Notes under the pieces: generated by a model | The model's input: the letters and a program-made list of their open reading frames with translations, nothing else | What the model was told of the DNA's origin: nothing | Database searches by the model: none | In this document: piece after piece, positions 46,701 through 57,859 of the stretch | How positions within the stretch are numbered: the stretch's first letter is position 1 | How the letters are laid out: the number at the start of each line of letters is the position of its first letter | Position numbers and translations under genes: made by a program | Assembly (NCBI RefSeq): GCF_003672135.1 | Contig: NC_039519.1 | Span: 310,001 to 374,000 of the forward strand | Length of the DNA stretch: 64,000 bases | Source: Ooceraea biroi | Lineage: Eukaryota; Arthropoda; Insecta; Hymenoptera; Formicidae | Direction: 5' to 3'

Positions 46701-48104
46701 TGCCGAGACTAGCGTCTCGGCTTCCAGATCTGCTTCTCGTCACCTTGTCCGCCTTCTCGCCAGCTTTCGAGATCGTTAGCTTGCTTCTGTTCCTGCGCGG
46801 TAACGTCGCGTACGTATCCAGCGCCTTGTTATCCTGACCAGCGGCTTTACCATCGACGCGCGGGGCGGTTTTTCCGCCGAGGACGCGAGACGCGGGCAAG
46901 GATGGTAGCTTCGTTTTCGCCTCCTCGGACGGCGTGGACGCCGGCGTGCGCGTTCCTCGCGTGCTCGACGCGCCCCTCGATTTCGACTCGCCCCTAATGC
47001 TTCTTCCGCCACGTTGCGCAAGGTCCTTATTGATCTCGGTAGTCAGCACAGATGGCAGCGAATCTGGCAGCGCTCTCGTCCTCGTCCTCGCAGCGGAGGA
47101 CAAGGTCGGAGTGCGTATCAGATTGGATGCAGTGCTGTTGGACCGGCAACCGTACGTCGCCGAGCCGCGACTACCGACAGGCGTCTTGGTGGTTTCCGAG
47201 GAATTCGATTCCCGAACGATCGACTTCTCCCTCGATCGTGGTCGATCGCGCTCCCTCTCCCTGCTCGTGCCTTGTACCTTGGAGAGTATATTTCTGGGCG
47301 TCGCTGTGCGCGACTTCGACCGCGGCGTAGTCGTACCCAGGTTCGTAGTCGCGGTCGTGCTTGTTGGTTTCGCTCGCACGCTTTTCTGCGACTCGGAGCC
47401 GCTCGAGGTCTTCTTCTTGGTCGCGCCGGGGGTCGCCGCGGTCCTCTTGACATTCATGCGGTTCGTGCGCGCGGACACACTGCCGGCAATGGACGAGCTC
47501 TCGCTGCCGCCCTCGCTCGTGCCCTCGCCCCCGGTCGCACCCAGCCGAACGTCGTCCGGCAGAGTCGATCCGCATGGGTCCTCGTACACGGAGCAACAGC
47601 TAACGAGACTAGAGTCGCAAGAGGCCTCGTCCAAACCGCCGCAACTACTGGCGTAATCGATGCTGTTCCTGCTGCGTACCTGTAAGAAAAATCGCTTCGG
47701 ATAAGTGACTGCTCGATGTGGAAAAATTATTCTTTCTTCAGTATTTAAATTTAAAAAAAATCTACCCTTGGCACTTCCGTGGCACAGCCCTCGACTCCAC
47801 TGTCGCTGCCATCCTTGCTGTCTTTATTTTCAGCCAACGATTTTTCGTTCTTCGCGCTTTCCGACTCAGTGATGTGGATGACGGTGATGTTGCATTCGCT
47901 GTTCGTGGTAAGGTCCAAATCCTCCTCTCCACTGAGAGGCCGCGCCTCATCGTTGATAGGTGAAGCGAGATCTTCCGGTACACCCGAGTCCTGGCGTGCC
48001 ACATTCGGCAGGGACACTTTTAGACAATTTGTGGACTCGGAGTACGAAGTCTCCATTGAGGTAGTGTCGAGTGAATTACTCATTTCGATCTTGTCATCTC
48101 GCCA
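43796..48104 (-). CDS. Large Ser/Arg-rich coiled-coil protein (unrecognised)
   Basis: Ten exons in coding order: 48104-47766, 47679-46254, 45938-45823, 45739-45599, 45528-45431, 45347-45164, 44928-44700, 44613-44363, 44286-44084 and 43985-43796. Phases agree. From the Met at 48083 (MSNSLDTTSMETSY) this gives 1,051 aa. The exon may continue a longer transcript upstream, because 48104 is preceded by a TTTTGCAG acceptor. The N-terminal third is acidic/Ser-rich (DSGVEGC, SCCSVYEDPC). A long basic Ser/Thr/Arg region follows, of the kind seen in microtubule-binding proteins, including TYATLPRR and ETSAQTG. Coiled coil starts at VQVLQDKLRRLNEE and returns in later exons (LKKKNEALTQRETELERQM). The C-terminus is coiled coil again. 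Two introns appear to use GC donors (AAG|GCACGT). I cannot name the family; a cytoskeletal role is a guess. Confidence 0.82.
46142..46228. repeat. Short tandem repeat in an intron of the coiled-coil gene
   Basis: About four copies of a ~24-bp unit (TATTAAAGCAGATTTTAT(A/T)AAAA), ending about 25 bp from the exon that stops at 46254 on the coding strand. Confidence 0.85.
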
Positions 48105-48347
48105 CTGCAAAATATTACGGACAAGATTATTCTTTTCATGTGTTTCATACAAATAAAAAAAAAAGGGAAATAACTATTAGGAGTGCGATTTAGTTTTGAG
48201 GGTTTTGCAACAGACGGCTGTAGTGTCAGTTTGTTCCAATAGTTGTTTCCGATAACTGTTGTTTCTTACAGTGTTGACATTATCCATGACATTTAGTAGC
48301 ATTATAGCAATGGATGCAATAACAGTCGTGTTTATATCATCGTAAAA

Positions 48348-49350
48348 ATGCAACTTCCGAAACAGCATATTCGACATGCGTTGCTTTTGTCTTTTAATCA
48401 AAAGAAAACTGCGGCTGACGGTTATAGAATTCTTGTGAAAACTTATGGTGATTCTGCCCCATCAATTAAGACGTGTGAATACTGGTTTGGACGCTTTAAG
48501 AGTGGTGATACTGACGTGAAGGACAAAGAACGCTCGGGACAACCAAGAAAGCTTGAAAATGCAGATTTGCAAGCATTATTGCACGAAAATCCAACACGAT
48601 CCACTTCAGAACTTGCCAGAGCATTAAATGTTGATCGTACAACAGTTACGAAACATTTACATGAAATGGGAAAAATTCAGAAAGAAGGGAAATTGGTTCG
48701 ACATCAATTATCGGAAAGTGCCATTGCGAACCATTTCGTTGATCGCCAGGCAAAAAAAAGAAGAGTCTTTTGTCTCGGATTGTTACTGGGGATGAAAAGT
48801 GCATCTATTTTGATAATCCGAAACGCAGAAAATCATGGGTGGATCCAGGCGAACCATCAACATCCACTCCGAGACGCAATATTCACGGCTCAAAAGTAAT
48901 GCTCTGTATTTGGTGGGACAGTGTACTATGAGCTGTTAAATCCGCACGAGACTGTCACGGCTGATCGTTATCGACACCAATTGTACAAGTTGAAGCAAGC
49001 ATTGGACCAAGAACGACCACCAATTGCGAGTAAACGACGGAAAGTGATTCTTCTTCGTGACAAGGCTCGACCTCACGTTGCGTTATCAGTGAAACAAACA
49101 CCATTAGAGCTCGAATGGGAAGTCTTACCGCCCCCCCGTATTCTCCGGACATTGCCCCATGCGATTATTATTTGTTCCGGTGGATGCAACACGCTTTAGA
49201 GGATACACACTTTGATAATTTGGAAGAAGTGCGAAAATTCGTCGACGAATGGACCAACTGAAAAGAAGAGTCATTTTATCGTGGTGGAATCGATCTCTTG
49301 CCAGAAAGATGGGAAAAAGTTATAGAAAACGAAGGAAAATATTTGGATTA
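48348..49350 (+). pseudogene. Mariner transposase pseudogene, array copy 1
   Basis: Begins MQLPKQHIRHALLLSFNQKK and has the N-terminal DNA-binding domain (EYWFGRFKSGDTDVKDKERS, TSELARALNVDRTTVTKHL). An A-run after DRQA is 8 nt long and shifts the frame. A second shift or deletion before YYELLNPHETVTADRY removes a few codons. The second catalytic motif is LLRDKARPH. A run of C near 49130 shifts the frame again before SPDIAPCD. Not functional. Confidence 0.88.
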
Positions 49351-49440
49351 AGGTATTCATTCATTATCATATTTAAATACATGCGTTTTTGAGCAAAAAA
49401 ACCCTCAAAACTAAATCACACCCCTAATATCATCGTAAAA

Positions 49441-50443
49441 ATGCAACTTCCGAAACAGCATTTTCGACATGCGTTGCTTTTGTTTTTTAATCAAAAGAAA
49501 ACTGCGGCTGACGGTTATAGAATTCTTGTGGAGACTTATGGTGGTTCTGCCCCATCAATTAAGACGTGTGAATACTGGTTTAGACGCTTTAAAAGTGGTG
49601 ATACTGATGTGAAGGACAAAGAACGCTCGGGACAACCAAGAAAGCTTGAAAATGCAGATTTGCAAGCATTATTGCACGAAAATCCAACACGATCCACTTC
49701 AGAACTTGCCAGAGCATTAAATGTTGATCGTACAACAGTTACGAAACATTTACATGAAATGGGAAAAATTCAGAAAGAAGGGAAATGGGTTCGACATGAA
49801 TTATCGGAAAGTGCCATTGCGAACCATTTCGTTGATCGCCAGGCAAAAAAAAGAAGAGTCTTTTGTCTCGGATTGTTACTGGGGATGAAAAGTGCATCTA
49901 TTTTGATAATCCGAAACGCAGAAAATCATGGGTGGATCCAGGCGAACCATCAACATCCACTCCGAGACGCAATATTCACGGCTCAAAAGTAATGCTCTGT
50001 ATTTGGTGGGATAGTGTACTATGAGCTGTTAAATCCGCACGAGACTGTCACGGCTGATCGTTATCGACACCAATTGTACAAGTTGAAGCAAGCATTGGAC
50101 CAAGAACGACCACCAATTGCGAGTAAACGACGGAAAGTGATTCTTCTTCGTGACAAGGCTCGACCTCACGTTGCGTTATCAGTGAAACAAACACTATTAG
50201 AGCTCGAATGGGAAGTCTTACCGCACCCCCCGTATTCTCCGGACATTGCCCCATGCGATTATTATTTGTTCCGGTGGATGCAACACGCTTTAGAGGATAC
50301 ACACTTTGATAATTTGGAAGAAGTGCGAAAATTCGTCGACGAATGGACCAACTGAAAAGAAGAGTGATTTTATCGTGGTGGAATCCATCTCTTGCCAGAA
50401 AGATGGGAAAAAGTTATAGAAAACGAAGGAAAATATTTGATTA
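49441..50443 (+). pseudogene. Mariner transposase pseudogene, array copy 2
   Basis: Same as copy 1, including the 8-A run and the deletion before YYELLNPHE. Here the C-terminal segment is open through HPPYSPDIAPCDYYLFRWM to a stop at 50355, with LLRDKARPH as second catalytic motif. DD34D spacing is preserved in this part. Confidence 0.88.
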
Positions 50444-50533
50444 AGGTATTCATTCATTATCATATTTAAATACATGCGTTTTTGAGCAAAAAAACCCTCA
50501 AAACTAAATCACACCCCTAATATCATCGTAAAA

Positions 50534-51534
50534 ATGCAACTTCCGAAACAGCATTTTCGACATGCGTTGCTTTTGTTTTTTAATCAAAAGAAAACTGCGG
50601 CTGACGGTTATAGAATTCTTGTGGAGACTTATGGTGATTCTGCCCCATCAATTAAGACGTGTGAATACTGGTTTGGACGCTTTAAGAGTGGTGATACTGA
50701 CGTGAAGGACAAAGAACGCTCGGGACAACCAAGAAAGCTTGAAAATGCAGATTTGCAAGCATTATTGCACGAAAATCCAACACGATCTACTTCAGAACTT
50801 GCCAGAGCATTAAATGTTGATCGTACAACAGTTACGAAACATTTACATGAAATGGGAAAAATTCAGAAAGAAGGGAAATGGGTTCGACATGAATTATCGG
50901 AAAGTGCCATTGCGAACCATTTCGTTGATCGCCAGGCAAAAAAAGAAGAGTCTTTTGTCTCGGATTGTTACTGGGGATGAAAAGTGCATCTATTTTGATA
51001 ATCCGAAACGCAGAAAATCATGGGTGGATCCAGGCGAACCATCAACATCCACTCCGAGACGCAATATTCACGGCTCAAAAGTAATGCTCTGTATTTGGTG
51101 GGATAGTGTACTATGAGCTGTTAAATCCGCACGAGACTGTCACGGCTGATCGTTATCGACACCAATTGTACAAGTTGAAGCAAGCATTGGACCAAAACCG
51201 ACCACCAATTGCGAGTAAACGACGGAAAGTGATTCTTCTTCGAGACAACGCTCGACCTCACGTTGCGTTATCAGTGAAACAAACACCATTAGAGCTCGAA
51301 TAGGAAGTCTTACCGCCCCCCCGTATTCTCCGGACATTGCCCCATGCGATTATTATTTGTTCCGGTGGATGCAACACGCTTTAGAGGATACACACTTTGA
51401 TAATTTGGAAGAAGTGCGAAAATTCGTCGACGAATGGATCAACTGAAAAGAAGAGTGATTTTATCGTGGTGGAATCCATCTCTTGCCAGAAAGATGGGAA
51501 AAAGTTATAGAAAACGGAGGAAAATATTTTGATT
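50534..51534 (+). pseudogene. Mariner transposase pseudogene, array copy 3
   Basis: The A-run is 7 nt long rather than 8, so the frame breaks differently (an overlapping frame at 50814-51116 carries VTGDEK). It has LLRDNARPH, the usual mariner form, where copies 1 and 2 have RDKARPH. A TAG replaces a codon after LELE at 51301. Non-functional. Confidence 0.88.
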
Positions 51535-52028
51535 AAGGTATTCATTCATTATCATATTTAAATACATGCGTTTTTGAGCAAAAAAACCCTCAAAACTAAA
51601 TCACACCCCTAATATTATCAATATATTTTTCGCGATCTGCTTTATTCACATTTATATCTTTACTTTATCACAGGATAATTTCTTTCGTTACTTCGTCTTC
51701 GTGTCATGGACGATAATTTAATGTTAAATCGCTAACAAAATAGAGGAGTATAAGTTGTTCTAAAATTCATTTATTAACAAGATTTTGTAAATAAAAAGAT
51801 CTGTATACAATATACAATATATGAGTAAAATATGACACAATAATCTGTGCACAATAAGATTATATGGAATAATGTCATTTATCCGAGTTCCCATGTCTGT
51901 GTATTTTTTTTACTTTAAAAATAGATCCAAAATTATTAGATTGACCAGAAAGTTGGTCCATACGGTTTTTATCAAAAAATTCGTACGGACTTTTCGATCA
52001 ATCCAATAAATAAATATAAAAATAATAA

Positions 52029-52293
52029 AAATATTATTTGTTCCGGTGGATGCAACACGCTTTAGAGGATACACACTTTCATAATTTGGAAGAAGTGCGA
52101 AAATTCGTCGACGAATGGATCGACTGAAAAGAAGAGTGATTTTATCGTGGTGGAATCCATCTCTTGCCAGAAAGATGGGAAAAAGTTATAGAAAACGAAG
52201 GAAAATATTTTGATTAAGGTGTTCATTCATTATCATATTTAAATTCATGCGTTTTTGAGCAAAAAAACCCTCAAAACTAAATCACACCCCTAA
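52029..52293 (+). mobile_element. Truncated 3' end of the same mariner
   Basis: 265 bp matching the transposase C-terminus and right terminus of the array (TTATTTGTTCCGGTGGATGC ... CACACCCCTAA), followed by TA. The left part is missing. It stands about 420 bp right of the array in the same orientation. Confidence 0.88.
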
Positions 52294-52295
52294 TA

Positions 52296-53721
52296 ATTAT
52301 GCAATAGCTAAAAATCGAGCTCATGGAAGCTAACGCTGAATAACAAAGCTTTTTGTGTAACTATATAACGATGATTTTATTCTGAAATCAGATAGCTAGC
52401 TATCAAGCACGGAATAGATCGTATCGCAAAAGTTTTTGAGAGAGTTTACGGTCGAAAAATCGTTCACATTTGGGGAAACGTTTGTGCAAACGGAAGATAC
52501 ACGTGTAGACAGGAACAATTAGCTCGCACGGCATCGAGTCGATAAAGCTATTTCATTCGCGAATCTAGTTATAGTATCCCAATCACGGTCATATTGAATT
52601 ACTCGAATGACGTACACGCCTCTTGGGAAGGAAGTTATTTCGAATGAATTTCGAGGTGGCAGTTCCCTGAACGCGTTTTCCCAGTTTACGCCGAATCGAG
52701 AAAAAGCACGCGAAATATTGATCAGAATTAAATTAAAAAATCGATGGTTTTTATTATTATTTTTACATATGAGAGATACTTATCTATGTTTCTTATAATA
52801 ACTTAATTCTCAGCAAAGATTCTCTCTGGAAGTTTGGCTATACGATATCCATTAATTCCCGAATTCTCAGAAATTCCTAATTTTCAAAAAATTTGTAAAA
52901 ACTGTGTAAATCCCAATATGCATTTCTTAAATGATCTTTTATTTATAATCTAAAGTATTTTCGTATTAGTTTATCTTTGCTCTCTTGACACGCTTTTACA
53001 AAAAGACTAGTACCAGTCTTATGCAGATATGAAATCACGATCACAGAAGCACGAGGAAGAACGAGGTGATTCCCCTCGCGCGGATGCAAATCTTTGCGTG
53101 TATAACGCGACATAACTGATATCTCGTAGATGGATAGATTATCGTACAGATGCTGTTAATTTGCTGCATTGAATCACTAAGTCACTCCTTCTTGATTACT
53201 GAATGATGTAGCGTATTGTACGAGTTAATCGCGATTTGTGAGAAATCGAGTGGCAGTGAGAGTGGTTCACGTGCCTGGAATGTAGATAAGTATTTATAAA
53301 CCTTGGCAGATAAGACGCACACAAGGTTGACATTAATCCTGGATGTCACATTAGACATTATAAGCAGATGTTTAAAAACCCTACTGAATTTTTAAAACCT
53401 ACAAAGAGAGAGGAAGAATAAAATAACAACGAAATTTTATATTTTTGATGAGAAGATAAGAATTGATTTGCATTAGAGAGTTGAGATAGGAAGAATGCTT
53501 AAATATTTCTCTTTTTTAACATAATAATTTTGAAATAGAAACTCGGAAAATCGGAATTCAACTTTAAAATATAATGAACGTGCTATATAGTTCTGTAGCT
53601 TATCTAAAAGCATCGTAATACGATAAACAAGATCTTAAAATCTCAAAAATTAATAAAATTTGTATTTATAATTCATAGAAGATTGAAATTTAGCATCTGA
53701 TTGCGTTAAAGCCCAATTATA
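52296..53721. other. Intergenic region between mariner remnants and the 689-bp array
   Basis: AT-rich. It contains a ~117-bp block (52832-52949) repeated directly at 56217-56332. No gene recognised. Confidence 0.5.
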
Positions 53722-55860
53722 CAGGGTGTCCCGGGTTTTAACCGACAAACCGCGGGAGCATATTCTACTAGTGGAAATAAGAAAAAATTCTTATATCGAG
53801 TTTGCTTAGAAATGCTTTATTACAAAGTTATAAACCAATATTGAAAAGAAATATGAGATAAGTAACAACGGATTTTTTCACAAAAATAAAAATTATCTAC
53901 GCAATGATTTAGTGACGCATTTCAAAATGTTGTCCTTGCACATCGATACAAGCTAGACACCGACGTAGTACAGAATTTGTTACAGTACGACATTCCTGAC
54001 AATTTTGTTGCATCTCAGTGACTGAATTAGTAATTCGTTGCTTTAAATCTATCTGGTACTCTCCTGTTAGGAAATCTACGTTGATACTCTCGTACGGCAG
54101 CTCGTGCATTTCCGTCACAGAATCCGTACACGAAATGAATATCGGTGTATTCCTCGTTTGAAAACACTTTTGGCATTCTGATAGTAATTGCTAGTTCACA
54201 CGACGATTGAAATCTAACAGCTACTGTTGTGAAAGTAACAATCATACTGAATCGTTTCAACATAGTGAACATGAATGCACGTGAATACACGTAACATAAA
54301 CATCTTGGACCTTCCAAATTCTACACTATGTTCCGTTGTTACTTATCTCATAATTCTTTTCAATATTGGTTTATAATATTCATATTAATTAATCATTATG
54401 TGTATATATACAGGGTGTCCCGGGTTTTAACCGACAAACTGCGGGAGCATATTCTACTAGTGGAAATAAGAAAAAATTCTTATATCGAGTTTGCTTAGAA
54501 ATGCTTTATTACAAAGTTATAAACCAATATTGAAAAGAAATATGAGATAAGTAACAACGGATTTTTTCACAAAAATAAAAATTATCTACGCAATGATTTA
54601 GTGACGCATTTCAAAATGTTGTCCTTGCACATCGATACAAGCTAGACACCGACGTAGTACAGAATTTGTTACAGTACGACATTCCTGACAATTTTGTTGC
54701 ATCTCAGTGACTGAATTAGTAATTCGTTGCTTTAAATCTATCTGGTACTCTCCTGTTAGGAAATCTACGTTGATACTCTCGTACGGCAGCTCGTGCATTT
54801 CCGTCACAGAATCCGTACACGAAATGAATATCGGTGTATTCCTCATTTGAAAACACTTTTGGCATTCTGATAGTAATTGCTAGTTGACACGACGATTGAA
54901 ATCTAACAGCTACTGTTGTGAAAGTAACAATCATACTGAATCGTTTCAACATAGTGAACATGAATGCACGTGAATACACGTAACATAAACATCTTGGACC
55001 TTCCAAATTCTACACTATGTTCCGTTGTTACTTATCTCATATTTCTTTTCAATATTGGTTTATAATATTCATATTAATTAATCATTATGTATATATATAC
55101 AGGGTGTCCCGGGTTTTAACCGACAAACCGTGGGAGCATATTCTACTAGTGGAAATAAGAAAAAATTCTTATATCGAGTTTGCTTAGAAATGCTTTATTA
55201 CAAAGTTATAAACCAATATTGAAAAGAAATATGAGATAAGTAACAACGGATTTTTTCACAAAAATAAAAATTATCTACGCAATGATTTAGTGACGCATTT
55301 CAAAATGTTGTCCTTGCACATCGATACAAGCTAGACACCGACGTAGTACAGAATTTGTTACAGTACGACATTCCTGACAATTTTGTTGCATCTCAGTGAC
55401 TGAATTAGTAATTCGTTGCTTTAAATCTATCTGGTACTCTCCTGTTAGGAAATCTACGTTGATACTCTCGTACGGCAGCTCGTGCATTTCCGTCACAGAA
55501 TCCGTACACGAAATGAATATCGGTGTATTCCTCATTTGAAAACACTTTTGGCATTCTGATAGTAATTGCTAGTTGACACGACGATTGAAATCTAACAGCT
55601 ACTGTTGCGAAAGTAACAATCATACTGAATCGTTTCAACATAGTGAACATGAATGCACGTGAATACACGTAACATAAACATCTTGGACCTTCCAAATTCT
55701 ACACTATGTTCCGTTGTTACTTATCTCATATTTCTTTTCAATATTGGTTTATAACTTTGTAATAAAGCATTTCTAAGCAAACTCGATATAAGAATTTTTT
55801 CTTATTTCCACTAGTAGAATATGCTCCCGCAGTTTGTCGGTTAAAACCCGAGACACCCTG
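53722..55860 (-). mobile_element. Tandem array of three 689-bp DD41D mariner derivatives (left array)
   Basis: Left termini CAGGGTGTCCCGGG occur at 53722, 54411 and 55100 (period 689 bp), but only the last unit has the matching right terminus (ends 55860, followed by TA). The first two units end instead in TTAATTAATCATTATGT(G/A)TATATA. Each unit carries, on the minus strand, the transposase N-terminus (MPKVFSNEEYTDIHFVYGF, then NARAAVREYQRRFPNRR) fused out of frame to the C-terminal tail (LKQRITNSVTEMQQNCQEC). The catalytic core is deleted, so the units are non-autonomous. The deletion differs from that in the Nup85 intron copy. Confidence 0.9.
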
Positions 55861-55862
<2 letters not shown>

Positions 55863-55896
<34 letters not shown>

Positions 55897-55920
55897 GGTG
55901 TGTGTGTATACACACACACA
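55863..55920 (+). repeat. (TA)n(TG)n microsatellite
   Basis: TATATA, then a TG run, then CACACACA, directly after the last terminus of the left 689-bp array. (TA)n runs like this are common landing sites for TA-targeting transposons. Confidence 0.9.
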
Positions 55921-56216
55921 TCCGGTAACGTTAGGAATTACATCAGTACCATCGTAGATCGTTGTAATCAAGCCTTTTCTTAGACATTGAATCGGCAAAC
56001 TGATTTGTCCTTCGTTCAGCTGTGATAAATAACAGCGACAGGAATGGCGCGCCAAATTGGAGAGAAAAAAAAGGAGGGACAAACAAAGTCGTATCTATTA
56101 CTATACAACTGTGTAGGAAAACTCTTTTTTTAATTTTAAATGTTTTTCGATTATCTCGTTAAGCTTATATCTTCCTGCTACAAATTCACCAATATATTAA
56201 CTGTATGAGAAAAGAT

Positions 56217-56332
56217 GTTTGGCTATACGATATCCATTAATTCCTGAATTCTCAGAAATTCCTAATTTTCAAAAAATTTGTAAAAACTGTAAATCCCAAT
56301 ATGCATTTCTTAAATGATCTTTTATTTATAAT
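56217..56332 (+). repeat. Direct duplicate of 52832-52949
   Basis: About 116 bp nearly identical to 52832-52949 (GTTTGGCTATACGATATCC ... ATGATCTTTTATTTATAAT), same orientation, 3.4 kb apart, with the 689-bp array between them. The next ~25 bp repeat part of the block again (ATTCCTGAATTCTCAGAAAT). Confidence 0.9.
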
Positions 56333-56608
56333 TCCTGAATTCTCAGAAATTCCTAATATTTTTAAACAATCTTTAAAGTGCATCAAACATTAAAGAACCT
56401 GTCATATAGTATTAAATTCTTCTATAAAATACATACTAAAGTAAAACAGTATCCTTGTAAAATAAAGTCAATCAATTATTCTTACAAACAAATACGCGGA
56501 AATGCTAAACGTTCCAGTTCAAGTTCGCGATAAACTAATCACAGCACACAGTATCTATTGCGGCTTGTAAGTAGTAGAATGTAGACCTCCTCTCATGTAT
56601 ACCCCCCA

Positions 56609-57276
56609 CACCGTTAAAAATTGTGCGTCCATATGTTAAAATTTTCTTGTGTTGCCATGTTTTGATTACTACTTCAGTGTAAAATTAACATACAACTGAT
56701 ATGTTATTACTTTTATAACAATTTTATATGTTACATTAATGTTAACTTCATAACTGAACATTTTGTGTATGTCTCTTAGAAATGGAATATTATTTGAAAT
56801 GCTTTTAACACAATAATTTTAAACAATCAACATGTCACAAAGTCAGTTTAACATTCTAAAAGAAGTTAAAGTAAATCTTCAAATAATCATGAACTTTGAC
56901 ATATAAAATAATCAAATTTACTAAAATTAAATGTTTCTATCAAAAATAATTTAAGTTGAAACAATTACTATCATGTGTTAATATAACATAAAAAGTAAAT
57001 GTTCATATTGTATGAACGAAAATGTTCTATCAACTTTTCTGATGCGTTATTGTAACTTCTCTTCCATGTAGTTTTCAATTACTTTGTATGTTATTTTTAC
57101 ATCACACTTAAAGTTACAATAACAAACATAAATGTAAAGTATTGTGTTAATTACTTAACATTTCTAGTTTGTCAAGAAGTAACATATGACGAATGAGTTA
57201 CTTTAACTTAAAATTTAGAGTGGACTTTCTGGGACATGCAAAAACTGTTAAAATTAACATTTAATTTTTTACTGTG
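56609..57276. mobile_element. 668-bp short-TIR element (copy 2, inverted)
   Basis: Inverse of 201-868, same length. The ends are CACCGTTAAAAATT and ATTTTTTACTGTG, flanked by CA on both sides (56607-56608 and 57277-57278). Only scattered differences from copy 1. It lies about 580 bp upstream of the GDG-repeat gene. Confidence 0.82.
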
Positions 57277-57278
57277 CA

Positions 57279-57859
57279 CGTAGTTATCACAGAAAGCTCA
57301 TTGAGAACGGTTCGCCATATGGCACCGTCGTTCTTAGTTACGACTCTGGTAACAATGAACGCCGAACGCTCCGGAAGGCCTCGCGGGAAGTCCCCCGAGG
57401 AGCGGTGATAGCCGGGGCCGATTGCTCGGTGAAGAACCAGCCGATACACGCACGCGTGCCCACCACTGCGTGGTGGACGGACCACGCGGTCGTTATTATA
57501 CGGTCACCGCGGAGGCATCGACGTCGTGTCACACTGTTCGCCGTAAAGTATACAACTCCATGTCGTGTGCTGCAGGAAGGAGTAACATTTCTCTCAAGAT
57601 GTGTACACTCGTTTCTAAAGATACATCCTACGTATCTCAGTGACGAAAGATAAGACGGCAGCAGCAAGAAGCTGTATCAAGAAGAAGAGTGAAGAGGAGA
57701 AAACGAAGCCAAGTGGGTCGAACAGTACTTGAGCAGTTATTACGTCGCTGGTATGACTTCAGCAGCTCTGAGCTACAATAATTCGTGATAATTATTTAGC
57801 AGTTCTCAGACAGAATCTTCCAATCTCTTCTCGGGGAGGAAATTAAGGTACGGGTACCA
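57279..57859. other. Upstream region of the GDG-repeat gene
   Basis: GC-richer than its flanks; probably promoter and 5' UTR. The overlapping open frames in both strands are not protein-like. Confidence 0.4.

Larger units (their letters stand above)
48177..51612 (+). mobile_element. Tandem triplication of a second mariner element
   Basis: The left terminus TTAGGAGTGCGATTTAG is at 48177 after TA, and the right terminus CTAAATCACACCCCTAA ends at 51612 before TA. Between them the element body is repeated three times with a period of exactly 1,093 bp (starts of the coding part at 48348, 49441 and 50534). Each inner junction is a right terminus fused to ATATCATCG. This is the sequence at 48334 just inside the first copy, so only copy 1 keeps its 5' end. 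This is a tandem duplication after insertion, not three insertions. Confidence 0.92.

Noticed and set aside
46934..47685. Long plus-strand ORFs (up to 240 aa) over the coiled-coil gene
   Set aside because: They are antisense to a GC-rich exon whose frame, splice phases and neighbours support the minus-strand gene; composition is typical of a shadow frame.
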